Shown here piece after piece: positions 45,264 through 56,604 of a stretch of 64,000 nt of DNA. A model generated the notes under the pieces. The model saw only the letters and a list, made by a program, of their open reading frames with translations, ran no database searches and had not been told where the DNA came from. The stretch is from Tetrapyrgos nigripes (taxonomy: Eukaryota; Basidiomycota; Agaricomycetes; Agaricales; Campanellaceae), in NCBI GenBank assembly GCA_013368315.1, contig JAACJM010000182.1, positions 109,045 to 173,044 on the forward strand. Reading direction: 5' to 3'. Numbering within the stretch: position 1 is the first letter of the stretch; each line of letters begins with the position of its first letter. A program made the translations under genes and the position numbers.

Positions 45264-45455
45264 ATGACTTCAGAAAAAACCTTGAACAAAGTCAAGGCAA
45301 TTGGTAAAAAGTCCTCAGCAAAGTTACTGGGGCACGGAAAAAAGATCAAAAAGTGGATCAAAAGTCCGAAAAGCCGGATGTACGTTTTACTGATGACTTG
45401 CGTGTGGGCAATGTGGAATCTCCCAAACAGATTGCACAATATCAATCACAAGTAG
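45264..45455 (+). CDS. Possible small basic protein
   Basis: ATG at 45264 opens 63 codons with a very basic first half (KKSSAKLLGHGKKIKKWIKS) and a hydrophobic second half (MYVLLMTCVWAMWNL). TATATAAATATA lies only a few bases upstream, too close for an ordinary core promoter. A possible intron donor, GTACGT, at 45381 would change the end. It converges with the flavoenzyme gene, so it could also be that gene's 3' flank. Weakly supported. Confidence 0.22.
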   Translation: MTSEKTLNKVKAIGKKSSAKLLGHGKKIKKWIKSPKSRMYVLLMTCVWAMWNLPNRLHNINHK

Positions 45456-45510
45456 CAGTTGTATCGATCGTCCTCAAGTCCTTTCCAGCCCACTGTTCAT
45501 CGCCAAATTA

Positions 45511-48067
45511 TCAATCTGCATGTGAGGAAGGATAGAAGTACTCACCACATTGCCAACAATCTAACAATCCATCCGGGTCACTAGAGACCAATCAGTGATT
45601 AGAAAGGCCAAGTCAAAGTTATGAGTACGCACTATCTCCGTTTGATTTCCAACAGCGCAGGATAATTGTCGCCCCAAAACGATTCTGGAGTAAGGAATAT
45701 AAGATTCCAATGTTAGGTATATCAAGGAAGACCTTTAATCACCTTCATGATTGGGTTCATAGACGTCTGCTTCATTCTGCATTGACATCAATGAATTTAG
45801 TCGCAAGATCAGTGCATACACAGTATTGGCCTCACAGAATATGCTCCAGATTCTGGAGATATGTCTCTCAGCATCTGAGTAAGATTACTGATGAGCTCAT
45901 ACTGCGCCCAAATCTCTTCAACTGAGGCGTTGTATGCCCAACCACCCATATAACTCATCTGTACGACACATCGAGACAAAGTCAGAAAGAAGAAGCATCA
46001 CACCAAGTAAGTCAAGGCAGAACATACATGCCAGAGCGAATTCCTCCACGCAGGTGTCACACTGGTCGAGCCTTCTGTGTGGTTAAATAGATACGGGGTC
46101 CCATAGATGATATATGGTGTGATGTTGAACTGTGTTACTATGTTGTTCAAGACATCTGAGAACTTTGCTTTTCCTGCTTCGGTAGTGAATAGGTCTACTG
46201 GTATCAAACGAGTCCCGAGTATGAGAGGTGCACCGACGTCCTGACAGAAAAAAGAAGAGAGAAGGGGAGAAGAAAGACTCTAGTTAGCTGCCAGGATGTT
46301 GAAAAATAGAAAGGTATACCCACAAATTCTGCAGACACGACATATTTACTAAAGAACGCTTGCCAGGAAGGTAACTCTTCCACTACTGCAGTTCCATTTT
46401 GAGACAAGGCAAAGTCAACAGCTGGTTGTACAGACTCCTTGGCTTGCTCAAGAGTGAGTAGGGGATTGACATTGATGAGTCCAAAGCTCTGTGACAACAA
46501 TGAGAATCAACCATTGGTCCCCCTAGCAAATGTATACACACTCTCATATGCCCACCCCAACCCTCATTACTCCATTTTGGTGTTTGATCAACAATAAGCT
46601 TCAGGAACTGTTGTGCATTTTCTGGTGTTTGAGGGAAGTTGACCGATACCCTGAAACGATAATGAAAAATGAGAACATTTTCAGGAGGTATCGCAGACCA
46701 ACGTACACCTGTAGCTTCATCTGGGGCTCAACAAGCATAGTAGACTCCAGTACAACACCAAACGTTCCTCCGCCTCCACCCCTTAAGGCCCAAAACAAAT
46801 CAGGGTTCTCAAATTTATTCGCGACGCGTAATTGACCGTCTGGCGTTACAATTCGGAATTGAAGCTATTTGCGTTGTTGATTTTCAAAGCAACAAGTGCG
46901 TGCCAATAAGACTCACGACGCGGTCAACCCCCAACCCATATACTGGAGATAGAATACTATGACCACCACCCTGCATAGAGCTTTGAGTCAACGCTCAGGG
47001 GCGCAAGGTGCAGAATGCCTACCATCACCCAACCTCCACTAGCAGTAATTGTTTGATGATAACCACCGATGATAGTGACGTTGTTTGCATCAGCGAATTC
47101 GTAAACGTCTTCAAAAGGGACTCCAGCCTAGAAGAAGTCAATAAAGCGTTGAGAAAGCCATAATCGCACTCACACCTAGAGTGATGGCCAAAAAACTCTC
47201 GTTCCCGCCCTCAGGTACAAAGTTCGCTGAATAGGACATCTAAGATAAAGATATGGTCACCTTGTTGAAGGATATCAATCGAGAGTGGGATACCTCGTCG
47301 AGATTTCTTGTCTATATCAATCAATAAGCAGTTGGCGTAAACACCAGCAGCACCATGCAGTTTGCAAAGCCTGACGCACCCATAAACTCAAAGAGCCCGG
47401 TGCCCCAGAACGTCCTTTTAAATCATGCCCAGAAGCTTTGACAGACAACACAACGCCAGTTTCTCGAGCAAACCGAAAAGCAACCTGTATGTCAATGGCT
47501 GACTGGACGTCTATCTACAAACAAATGGGATCACAGTGAGGACGAGGAGGTACACAAGAAAATACGTAGACGATACTCACGTAATAAGGAGGGACGCTTC
47601 CCTGATCGCATTCAACGCCTTCCCAAGCAACCGAGTTATTGGGCTGTGAAGAGTCGAGCAAACATTTTGCAGCTGTCTTCTGGCATGTTTCCCAATTAGG
47701 CTGATGATTTGTTACATTAGTATTTATGTCCTGAAAGGTATTGAGGTTCAAAACTTACATTCATCTGAGGACTAAAACGAGGAGACCGGAACAAAGGAGA
47801 AGTATATCCTTGCTGGACTATAGCACACTCTGTTTCATTTCGTCCCACATGTACACCATTCACTGTATCGAAACAAGGAGAAGAAACCGGCAAAGCAGTA
47901 CGGAGTCGACCGTCTAGCTCGTCAGCAAGCGCCATCCACTGGTCTCGCGTCGGAGGACTCCTGGCGTTGGCGCCAGAACTAGCTCCAGCGGCAAACGTAA
48001 CACTGCTCAGTGCAAAGAGAAATCCCAAGGCAGCGAACGATACTGGGTGTGAAAATACGACAGACAT
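45511..48067 (-). CDS. Secreted FAD-linked oxidoreductase, berberine-bridge (BBE) type
   Basis: Fifteen exons by my model give 576 residues from ATG at 48067 to TGA at 45511-45513. A signal peptide ([20 protein letters not shown], Ala-rich cleavage region) suggests secretion. The FAD-binding part has [20 protein letters not shown], where His173 is the expected covalent FAD-linking histidine, then [26 protein letters not shown] and [15 protein letters not shown]. The C-terminal BBE segment reads [30 protein letters not shown]. The Cys that makes the second flavin link in bicovalent members is absent ([13 protein letters not shown]), so the flavin is probably held by one bond. Such enzymes oxidise sugars, alcohols or secondary metabolites. 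Exon 4 (47311-47294) is only 18 nt. All joints keep frame, so the gene looks intact. Confidence 0.92.
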
Positions 48068-49077
48068 GCTTGATGAATGGGTGGAGAAGCTTGTTTGACC
48101 CTCAGCTTATATAGGTGGTGACGAAGACACCGACGAACGCAATTTAGCGCATAGTCGCCTGACCTTGCTGACCAGTACTGATCCCTGCAAAGCCCGTAAC
48201 TCCATGGTGCATTGGTGTTGGAATTCTAGAGTATCATTTATCACTGTAACAATCCATCCATCTTTTACAGTAGTATTTGATTGACACTTACAGCCTTGAA
48301 CAACATCTTTGTTCTATCCCACCCCACTTTGATCTGTACTTATCCTATACTTACCATGCGTATGTCAGAACTTTTTCTTTGACGTTATATTAGAGCCTGT
48401 TCAGTAGAAAGTAGCGACGCTTAAAAATTTTAACGGATTACTGGTAGCTCTGTTTATAATTCCATTGACCCTTCTGTGACTTGCAGAAAAAAAACTCATC
48501 GAGTCACTCGTTAGCCTATATACAGCCTATGACTACCTCACCGATAACCATGCTAAGGCTGGTAATGGGGGAAATTTTACAGCGGCAACATACAGAGATG
48601 CAGCCGACCTCCACCTTACTTGCAAGCTTCGCAAAATAAGTAATAGGCAAAACCAGGGGCAACTGCCCCCATCGAAACGTGAAGATTGTGAATGAGCGGT
48701 AGGGCTTCGTAGATACAAACGTATGTGCTAGTAGTTTGAATGATATTATATAGGGTGGGTTGAGTGGGCAGAAGAAAAAGGCGAGCAAAGTCTGGGACTC
48801 GGGAGGAAGTCAAACTGAGGAATCATGAACTAGACAAGGATATATAATCAACGGATCATACTGGTCTACGACGGGCATCCGCTGCAGACCACAGCACTCG
48901 CCACATCCGATCCTTGGAAAGGGGTTGAAACAAATAAATCGCAAACTCGTAAGAAATAAATGAAATGATGTACGGATGTCAGAAAGGAGTATCGAACGAG
49001 GCTCCGCTTGCTATTTGCGGAGGCCTCCGAAGATGCAAGCACCTACATCAAATATCTAGCACAATTCCCTTACGAAG
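48068..49077. other. Intergenic, promoter of the flavoenzyme and a dispersed repeat
   Basis: No gene is seen. It holds the repeat at 48603-48748 and AT-rich sequence. Confidence 0.5.
48603..48748. repeat. Dispersed repeat, copy A
   Basis: About 140 bp (ACCTCCAC, GCAAGCTTCGCAAAATAAGT, GAAGATTGTGAATGAG, GTAGTTTGAATGAT) recur in the same orientation at 63681-63813 with scattered changes and a small gap. It may be a worn MITE or part of a former LTR. Confidence 0.8.
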
Positions 49078-49320
49078 CTACTTGTTGGTCAGAGCGGAGG
49101 TGTGGTAAGGTTGCTTCCAGTAGTGAGATGCGTAGATGGCGACGACAAGGGCAATTACATTCACCAGCCACCCAGCAGCGAGTATAATGGGCCGTAGAGC
49201 ATCCAGAGATCGCTGAGGATGCATACCGCTTGCTGGAGACGACGTCCTTGATGCTGTTACGGCTGTCACGCTGTCAGAGAAAATTTCAGACACCTGCCAT
49301 TTCGGGTAATCTGTACACAC
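49078..49320 (-). CDS. Possible C-terminal exon of a membrane-anchored protein
   Basis: A minus-strand frame ends with a Ser/Thr/Pro-rich stretch and one hydrophobic helix (IILAAGWLVNVIALVVAIYA) followed by a short polar tail. No ATG opens it. The sequence TGTACAG just upstream could be an acceptor. The region beyond it is filled by fold-back elements, so a longer gene may have been interrupted. No function can be assigned. Confidence 0.25.
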   Translation of the reverse strand: MCTDYPKWQVSEIFSDSVTAVTASRTSSPASGMHPQRSLDALRPIILAAGWLVNVIALVVAIYASHYWKQPYHTSALTNK

Positions 49321-49321
49321 G

Positions 49322-49376
49322 TCAAAAAGACAAAAATATCGGCTCGACGGAAAACTGAACTGATATTTTTGTCTTT
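49322..49376. repeat. Small palindrome
   Basis: AAAAGACAAAAATATC and its complement GATATTTTTGTCTTTT are separated by about 20 bp. Confidence 0.85.
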
Positions 49377-49415
49377 TCGGGGACCAAATGAAAATTATGG
49401 TTCCCAGCTATATTT

Positions 49416-49609
49416 GGCTCTGATGTCCGAGAATCAGAGCTAGGTTGGCGCAACGTCATCCTCCCTGATCTCTATTATATCAGATTAGTGTTGTCTGTGG
49501 ATCTGGCACGGCGTACTTTTCTCCGAGTCAGAGATCAGGGAGGATGACATTGCGCCAAGGACCCTTCCTTCGCCTTTGAATCTAGCTCTGATTCTCTGAC
49601 ATCAGAGCC
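49416..49609. mobile_element. Fold-back MITE, about 194 bp
   Basis: The ends GGCTCTGATGTCCGAGAATC and its near-complement (GATTCTCTGACATCAGAGCC) are followed inward by a second inverted pair (GGCGCAACGTCATCCTCCCT / AGGGAGGATGACATTGCGCC). One arm carries an extra 20-odd bp. No target duplication is evident. Confidence 0.85.
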
Positions 49610-49658
49610 CAGCCATCTTTTCAAATTACCTCAGAACGGCCCCAACCTTCCTCACACA

Positions 49659-49835
49659 CGCATCACCAAAACGTCCTCAACGATATACCTTGGTATAACA
49701 GTTGTACGGGGCATGACCACAGCCCATAACATGTTATCACGTCCTTGTCACGGCTACATAACCATCCTGTTATTGCTATGGGCTGAGGTTATGCCCTGCC
49801 CACCTCTATATCGTTGAGAACTTTTTGGTGATGCG
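49659..49835. mobile_element. Fold-back MITE, about 177 bp
   Basis: CGCATCACCAAAACGTCCTC at the left and GAGAACTTTTTGGTGATGCG at the right are inverted. Inner parts also pair (CAACGATATA / TATATCGTTG; AGCCCATA / TATGGGCT). Confidence 0.85.
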
Positions 49836-49933
49836 CATCTATTAATACCACCCAACCGTAAATCAGGTCGGAGTCGCATGTCTTTCTTGGAGTGAGTACC
49901 AGAAGGCATTACGAGAACGCACTGACAGATCTA

Positions 49934-50404
49934 GATAGATTGTGATGAACATCCAGACCCACAAAGAATGGAGACCGAAGAAAAGAAATTCTTGCCACAC
50001 GCATACCCCAGATACCTTGAACCTTCGACGATATCTCAACTGACAACATTCGGAAGGGATACCTATTCTCGTTCGCTTTCATGCAGTGTATCCTATATAT
50101 ATATCCCCACTCGATGGTTCGTTCTGATCTCGAGAAGGTAAGATTATCCTGATTATGTGTTTCAAAGTAATTATTCAAGAATAGAATGTTACAAGATTGT
50201 GATGAACCACTCTTAAAGTTCCGGACCCGCAAAGAGCGGGAGAAATTTTTGGCACACACATACCCCAGATACACCGACCTTCGTTGATATCTCAACCAAT
50301 AACAGCTCGGAAGGGATTCCTATCCTCGTTGGCTTTCATTCAGTTTGCATAATTATCTTGATTGTGTATTTGAAAGTAATTATTCAAGAATACTAGAATT
50401 TTAC
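49934..50404. repeat. Tandem duplication, two diverged units of about 210-260 bp
   Basis: Unit A (49934-50192) and unit B (50193-50404) share AGATTGTGATGAAC, CATACCCCAGATAC, GATATCTCAAC, CGGAAGGGAT and AAAGTAATTATTCAAGAATA in the same order. Unit B lacks about 45 bp. Confidence 0.85.
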
Positions 50405-53024
50405 AACTCGACGAATACTTAGTGGTTCATTATCTTTGGACAGCTTTTCTAATGGGCCTGGCCAGATACAACCGGTAAGTAACCAATAAAGTTCAGGATA
50501 CCTTCTAGGGTGGCGTTGAGACCAGAAAAGAACTGTCACGGAACTATGTGGAGGTCACTGAGAACAGGAAACTGACTTCATTCCTAATCACTGTAAAAGA
50601 ACCGCTGATTTGGTTCGGGTTCAGGAGACTCTAAGATGATTAAGTAGTGAGAAAGGTACTGAATCAAGGCAAGCTTTCGCGTTACCGTGAAATACCAGGT
50701 TCTTGAGCACTTGGTGAGCACGCAGGCGTCAGTCAAGATCAAGAAACAGCACACTAAGCAAGCTTGCGCGTTACTAAGGATGCCGACTTACAATCAGTCA
50801 AGATGTAAGGTTCAAATACAGATGTGTATTGCGAGGTAGGATAAAGTTATTACAAGAGTACATACCAAGATACTTATATATGTAATTAGTGAGTCATTAG
50901 AACTATCTAGAATAGAACGGAACTTTCATCAGAATGTTGTAGAAAAGGAAAGAAAGAAAGAGAAAACGGATGCCCGAGGCATGCCCAAAGCATCAATTAC
51001 ATTGCAAGTACGGTAAATTGAGACGTAGCAAACTCAAAGAAACAGAATACAAGATACTTACATCGTTCCATTACAATCACCAGTTCTGGTTCGTTTTAGG
51101 TCATGATTTTTGGCCTGGAGTATGATATATATTCATATTATGTCTATATAGAATAAAATCTCCAATGTTGTAAGGAAAGGGTTGAAAAAGTACTGGGATG
51201 AGTTCGGCGAGAATAATACTACGTGATTACCCAATGATTACCTCATAACTTTTCACAGGCGTGGCTCCTTACCAGACGCATACATAGTACTACTGTAGAA
51301 TTACGACCACATGTTTACAATGTTTACAAAATGATATTCATCTCTGCCTAAAAAACATGGGGTGTTACATGTTACGCATACACTTTCCCAGAGCCTAGTT
51401 CGGGACCCAACGTTACGTGTTACGCACCCGCCAGTAGTCATACCACTTCAGTATGTATAGTAACTCTAAAATTTTTTTCTGTCTACCACTCCAACAACAA
51501 CCATGCAGGACCACAAAAAATGGTCAGATGCCACTGTCACCAACAAATCACAGGCAAAAAAGACATTTTTCATTCCCGAACCCGCTAAAAAGGCCATTTT
51601 GCCACCGGCAATTTTAACACTGTCACATGTCATAGAATTCTCAATCAGAACAATTTATGGCGTTAGCTGACAGAAAAAATTGTGATTTTTGGGCTGTATG
51701 GAAAACATTACTTTCGAAGTTCGGAGGCCTTGTTATGTGTTACACATGAAGATTTGACCATCATAGAAAAGTCAGGTTTCTTATAAGTGCCTTATAAGGA
51801 CCATAGAATGAGCAAAATTCGAAATAATGTGAATGCAATATCTTGACCAGTATACTGCTACCTAGTTTAGTACAAGGTCAGACAATGCATCAGATAAATT
51901 TCAGATTGAGAATGATGTCTTTGCTTATATGGAAGAGTTTACTTTTATAAATTACAGTCACAGGTAAAAAGTTGAGCAAAAAAATCTAAGTTATACTTTT
52001 GTTTCTCATTGAGGCTGGTATTCAAGGCGTAAATATAATTTTTAAAAATGAGTAAAATAATTGCTTACTTTACACTGCTACTCATTTCAGTATATGCTTT
52101 CACAATAAAAAAGAAAATGCTCAATGTGACAATGTCCATAAGAATCCTGGGCAATAAATTGACTTCTATCCTTGAAGATTTTGGTTGTCATGGCCTGTTG
52201 CTTGATAATTTTGCACATTAAATTGCTACCCAGACTCTTGTATTGTGTTGCAATTGAAGGTAGAAATATGTTCATCAGACATTCAAGGAATCACATCAGT
52301 GATTATCCCTACCAAAATTAGCATTGATATTGCATGAGCAGAAAGAGTGGCATGAGCAGGACAATTTTGTTGTGTATAAGCCTTAGTGGGAACAGGAACC
52401 TTAAAAGGCTCAAAATTATCTTGAAACTTTCAAAGATTTGAAAGGTTCACAATGATCTTCAACATTGTGCAACCAAAAAAGTGATCTGAGCAGTAAAAGA
52501 AAAGGTAGAGATTTCTCACATGGCATGAACAGGACAGTTTTGTTGTGTATAAGACTTGGTGAAAACATGAAGCTTAAAAGGCTCAAAATTATCTTGTCGA
52601 GATTTGAGCAGTAAAAGAAAAGGTAGAAATTTCTCACTTGGCATAAGGGGAACAAATTTTATCATCTATGGGCCTTAATAAGATCCTGAAGCTTAAAAGT
52701 TTCATGATAGTCTTGAATATGGAAATAATCTGCAGAAATTGCAGAGATGTGATGATCAAAAGGCTCACTATAATGTTTGTCCTTTACTCATCTTACTACA
52801 ATTGGCATAAGATCAGTATATTTGTGAGTGCTTAGATTCAAATTCCTGACTGCTCTCATGGGTGATCAAATGATGTCAGATATTGGTACTGGAATCTGAT
52901 ATTATGGACATATGTATGGGCATATGCATCAGAAGTAATAGAAATACGCAGGGATAAATGGTGAGGAGAAACAGAAAATGATGATATCAGAAAGAGTAGC
53001 AGGCTAGGGAGATGGCAATGTATA
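50405..53024. other. AT-rich stretch, no gene seen
   Basis: No frame has protein-like character. It includes a worn tandem repeat at about 52340-52700. Confidence 0.5.
52340..52700. repeat. Worn tandem repeat, about three units
   Basis: Units begin GGCATGAGCAGGACAATTTT (about 52351), GGCATGAACAGGACAGTTTT (about 52522) and a worn GGCATAAGGGGAACAAATTT (about 52640). They share CTTAAAAGGCTCAAAATTATCTT and GAGCAGTAAAAGAAAAGGTAG-type segments. Spacing is uneven (about 120-170 bp). Confidence 0.75.
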
Positions 53025-54661
53025 CAGTGGCCAAAAAAATTGTCCACATGTTTGGCACTTTTGGAAAGATTGCTGATTTAAGAGCTATTGAGCAGAAATC
53101 TCAAAACATGGCTGGTGGTAGCAAGAAAGCCTTTGATTAGAGCTACAATAATCTGTCTGTTTTGTCTTATTTGGCCAAATATCTGTGGAGTTATGATTGA
53201 TTTAAAACTGTATGTCATTTGGACAATTTTTTGAGTTGCCACTTCAAAATCATTATTGCAATAACCTGATGTGTCATACATGATGTCATGGGTGGAGCTG
53301 TACAGTAATGTAATGTATACACTACAATGATGTCATAGCTGCCAGCTGGAGCATACATAGCAACATACAGATGCTCTACAGCTTCTATGAAAATCATGGG
53401 GTCCCTCATATCAGCCCAGAAAGACAATCTCTACTCTCTCCTCTTAACTGCCTCTCCATCTGCAAAAATTGCAGCTCAGACTGGAGTATGGAAGCCAAGA
53501 GTTGCTTTTTTGGCTTAAAAGACAAATACAGACAATGAGAACAATACAGCAGGGTGTCCTAGGAGGCTCTCTACTACTTGTGAAGAGGTTAGATTGGAAA
53601 AAAATCCATTCTGGTAAAGCCAGATTGCTACACAAGTGGCCTGAAACATCAAGGCTCTTCTTGGACAACCTGTCCCAACCTGTAACAGCCAAAACATTCC
53701 TAAAAACGTCTTGTGGCGATCTCCAAAACACAGGACAAGTGCAAACTTACAGTGACTTGCAGCAAGGCTCACTTGAAGTTTGCACAGATGTAAAAAGACT
53801 GGGCTGTAGAAGGCTAGAAGTGGGTTATTTTCTCAGATAAGACCAAAACCAATTATTTTGGGGCAAATATGCCCCAGCATGTGTGAGAAAAGAGAGATAA
53901 ATTCATGGTACAGCAAGATGTGACAGAAATGATGACATTTGAGAGAGAAAATGACATGATGGGGTAGGGTATGGGGCGACAGTAAGCAGTAAAAATGGTC
54001 CAGATGAAGGGGAAGATAGATTGCAAACACTATATGACCATCTTAAGTAACAAAATCCTGGAAAGCATTAATAATATGGGAGTTGATCCAGAGGTGGCCA
54101 TTTTTCAGCTGGATATTAACTTTCTAAAGTGCTATATCCAATGGTTTCCTTTATCAGAACATGTCTCTCTACCTATAAAAGCAACACTCTACTTTCATAC
54201 TTCAGTCTGAGCTGAAATTTTGATAGAGGGAGGGGCAGTTTGGAGGAGAGAGTAGAGATTGTCTTTCTGGGCTGATATGAGGGACCCCATGATTTTCATA
54301 GAAGCTGTAGAGCATCTGTATGTTGCTATGTATGCTCCAGCTGGCAGCTATGACATCATTGTGGTGTATACATCACATTACTGTACAGCTCCACCCATGA
54401 CATCATGTATAACACATCAGGCTATTGCAATAATGATTTTGAAGTGGCAACTCAAAAAATTGTCCAAATGACATACAATTTTAAATCAATCATAACTCCA
54501 CAGATATGTGGCCAAATAAGACAAAACAGACAGATTATTGTAGCTCTAATCAAAGGCTTTCTTGCTACCACCAGCCATGTTTTGAGATTTCTGCTCAATA
54601 GCTCTTAAATCAGCAATCTTTCCAAAAGTGTCAAACATGTGGACAATTTTTTTGGCCACTG
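53025..54661. mobile_element. DNA element with TIRs of about 430 bp, TA duplication
   Basis: CAGTGGCCAAAAAAATTGTC at 53025 is mirrored at 54661. Inverted similarity runs inward to about 53458 and 54228 with few mismatches. TA flanks both sides (53023-53024, 54662-54663), fitting Tc1/mariner-type insertion. The 0.77-kb core has a 123-codon frame (53469-53840) without transposase motifs, so the copy is non-autonomous. Such long TIRs would form a hairpin of more than 400 bp if transcribed. Confidence 0.9.
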
Positions 54662-55378
54662 TATGATAGACAAGGGGGAGATATCTGCAAGCTACAGTGG
54701 AGTGGATGGAGGCAAGGAAACTGAGAATTACGAGGCTCTTTAGGCCGAGTTAACTTATGTCGACCCCTCAATTGAGTAGCAAAGGTTCTCATGGGTTCTA
54801 ACTTTTACACACACCACCACAGCGCTCCGAAGTACTCAAACTGACGCTCGATACGTCATAGCTCATTTCTGCCTTGCCGCCCACCAACCACGATGAGCTT
54901 CAGGTGTATTTACCTTCCCTCAGCAGCCGTCGCAAGTCCAACTGCCGCTCTCTGAACCACTATGGGCTCCTCCACCCAACGTTCAAGATGTCATTACAGA
55001 AGATATTAAGCTCTATCTAATTTTTTTAGTCAATTTTACAGTATTACTTATACAATGGGCCTCGTAACTTGCCATGCGAAGCAGTGGCACCTTTCCCCAG
55101 TGATCATATCAGTAGACAAGCACTAGCAGGAGAGGAAGACAGAGATGTAGATGTGAGAGGAGATGTAGATATGAGAGGAGATGTAGATGTGAGAAGGTGG
55201 GTAGACTATGAACAATGCATATGAAAAGGTGGAGAATGGGGAATATGGGTGGGGGAATATGGGTGGGGGAATATAGGTGGGAGAATATAGGCAGCAGAAA
55301 ATGGGAAATGGTGGAGAATATCAGAGGCATACTGTAGAATGCAGAGCAGGTAATATGCAAGATCATTAAGGCAGCAAC
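54662..55378. other. Intergenic with simple repeats
   Basis: GAGAATTACGAGGCTCTTTA at about 54720 is a third, partial copy of the repeat at 23769 and 28301. GAGGAGATGTAGATATGA-type 18-bp units (about 55138-55195) and GGGGGAATATGGGT-type 16-bp units (about 55235-55300) are tandem. No gene. Confidence 0.6.
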
Positions 55379-55897
55379 TGTCATGAATCGTCTCCCGCCT
55401 ATTCATTTTCCTTTCTATTCTTTTCCCTTTACTACCTATTCCCCACTCTAAACCCATAAACATCAACCATTTCTCATCATCGTCTATAGTTACCATCTTT
55501 CTAGATCTATGACTCATATTCTTATCTCCTCCGATTCCTATCTCCATGGACATTCTCACTGTCAATCACTCCGTGTGATCCAGTACCTTCATCTATCCAT
55601 ATTTGACTTATTATTCTCTCGCCCTTGACATTTCCACATGATACCGTTTACTATTACTTACTCTTTCCCATCTGTTCATATATTACTTATATACCTGTGA
55701 TCTTTGTAAACTATTCCTTAGTTCGTTCACTTCGTCTCCGCTCCGTACTCTTACTACGCAGTGTAGAGCCTAGTCAGCCTACTTTCTCTTTATCTCTCTA
55801 TCTCTCTATCCTTCTTGATCAATCTATTCTCTTGTAAAATCGACTTTCTCGTATTGTGTGACTTGGGTGGTTATTGAGTGTACCGACAACCTTGACA
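55379..55897 (+). repeat. 5' LTR of the chromovirus
   Basis: 519 bp. TATATTACTTATATA at about 55678-55692 is a TATA-like stretch about 30-40 bp before AGTTCGTTCA (55720-55729), a plausible transcript start that is complementary to the PBS. Confidence 0.96.
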
Positions 55898-55899
55898 CT

Positions 55900-55909
55900 T
55901 GAACGAACT
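55900..55909 (+). promoter_or_regulatory. Self-priming PBS candidate
   Basis: TGAACGAACT, two bases after the LTR, is the exact complement of AGTTCGTTCA at 55720-55729 in the LTR. Tf1-type elements prime reverse transcription with the 5' end of their own RNA in this way. Confidence 0.65.
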
Positions 55910-56193
55910 CCCATACACCCACCTCACTACTTGAGTCTTTTCCCTTCTATCTTGTTCATCTCTATTCTCAACTCCTTTACCCCTTTACCATCGTACTGGA
56001 CTTTCCTATTATCCTATCCCTCCCCTACGGTGCCCCAAAGCCCATCAACTCTACCCTGTGTGAGGAGCCTCACAGGTTGGCAGGCGTGAACTACTCAAGG
56101 AGCAGTTACACGAGGTCATCCCCCGTCTACACAGTCTCGAGACGTAATACCAGACTCGCTAAACCCGAGTAAGGTGGTCGACCGGTTCTGTAA

Positions 56194-56595
56194 TTGAAAT
56201 CCTTTTTCACTCTGTCTACCCCACGTCCCCGAATTCGCATCGAACCCCCTGAAACCCCTCGTGACTACGAACGGGTTCCATTTCCCTTACCCCGCTACCT
56301 CCTGTACTCCGAATACGCGGTCTCTCACGGAAGACAACTACGAACGGATCCTTGGAGTCTCGACCGACACTTTGTTTGTACAAGACGCTGGGTGTGGAAA
56401 CTTATCTCAGGTGACGTAGTCCTCTCAACGTTCTCGTACATAACAGTAAAAGAGGACTTCGACACAGGAGAAACTGTGGTTCAGATTCAAGGACCTTTAT
56501 TCCTCAAAGAACACGTCGACTACTCTCCATTAGCACCTTCCCCCGAATACGGCCTAGCATCTTCTTATATCCTAGGGCCCAACTATCTTTCATAA
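56194..56595 (+). CDS. ATG-less upstream frame in the chromovirus
   Basis: 133 codons are open from just after a TAA to a TAA at 56593-56595, three codons before the gag ATG and in the same frame as gag. There is no ATG inside. The composition is protein-like (Pro/Arg start; WSLDRHFVCTRRWVWKLIS; VVQIQGPLFLKEHVDY). It could be reached by splicing or a non-AUG start, or once formed the N-terminus of Gag. No domain is recognised. Confidence 0.4.
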   Translation: MKSFFTLSTPRPRIRIEPPETPRDYERVPFPLPRYLLYSEYAVSHGRQLRTDPWSLDRHFVCTRRWVWKLISGDVVLSTFSYITVKEDFDTGETVVQIQGPLFLKEHVDYSPLAPSPEYGLASSYILGPNYLS

Positions 56596-56604
56596 AACCA
56601 GTGT

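Noticed and set aside
49725..49800. AGCCCATAAC in a fold-back as a second retroelement PBS
   Set aside because: It is part of the palindrome itself and no LTR end lies beside it.
53469..53840. 123-codon frame inside the long-TIR element considered as a transposase
   Set aside because: No D-D-E pattern and no helix-turn-helix seen; too short for a transposase.
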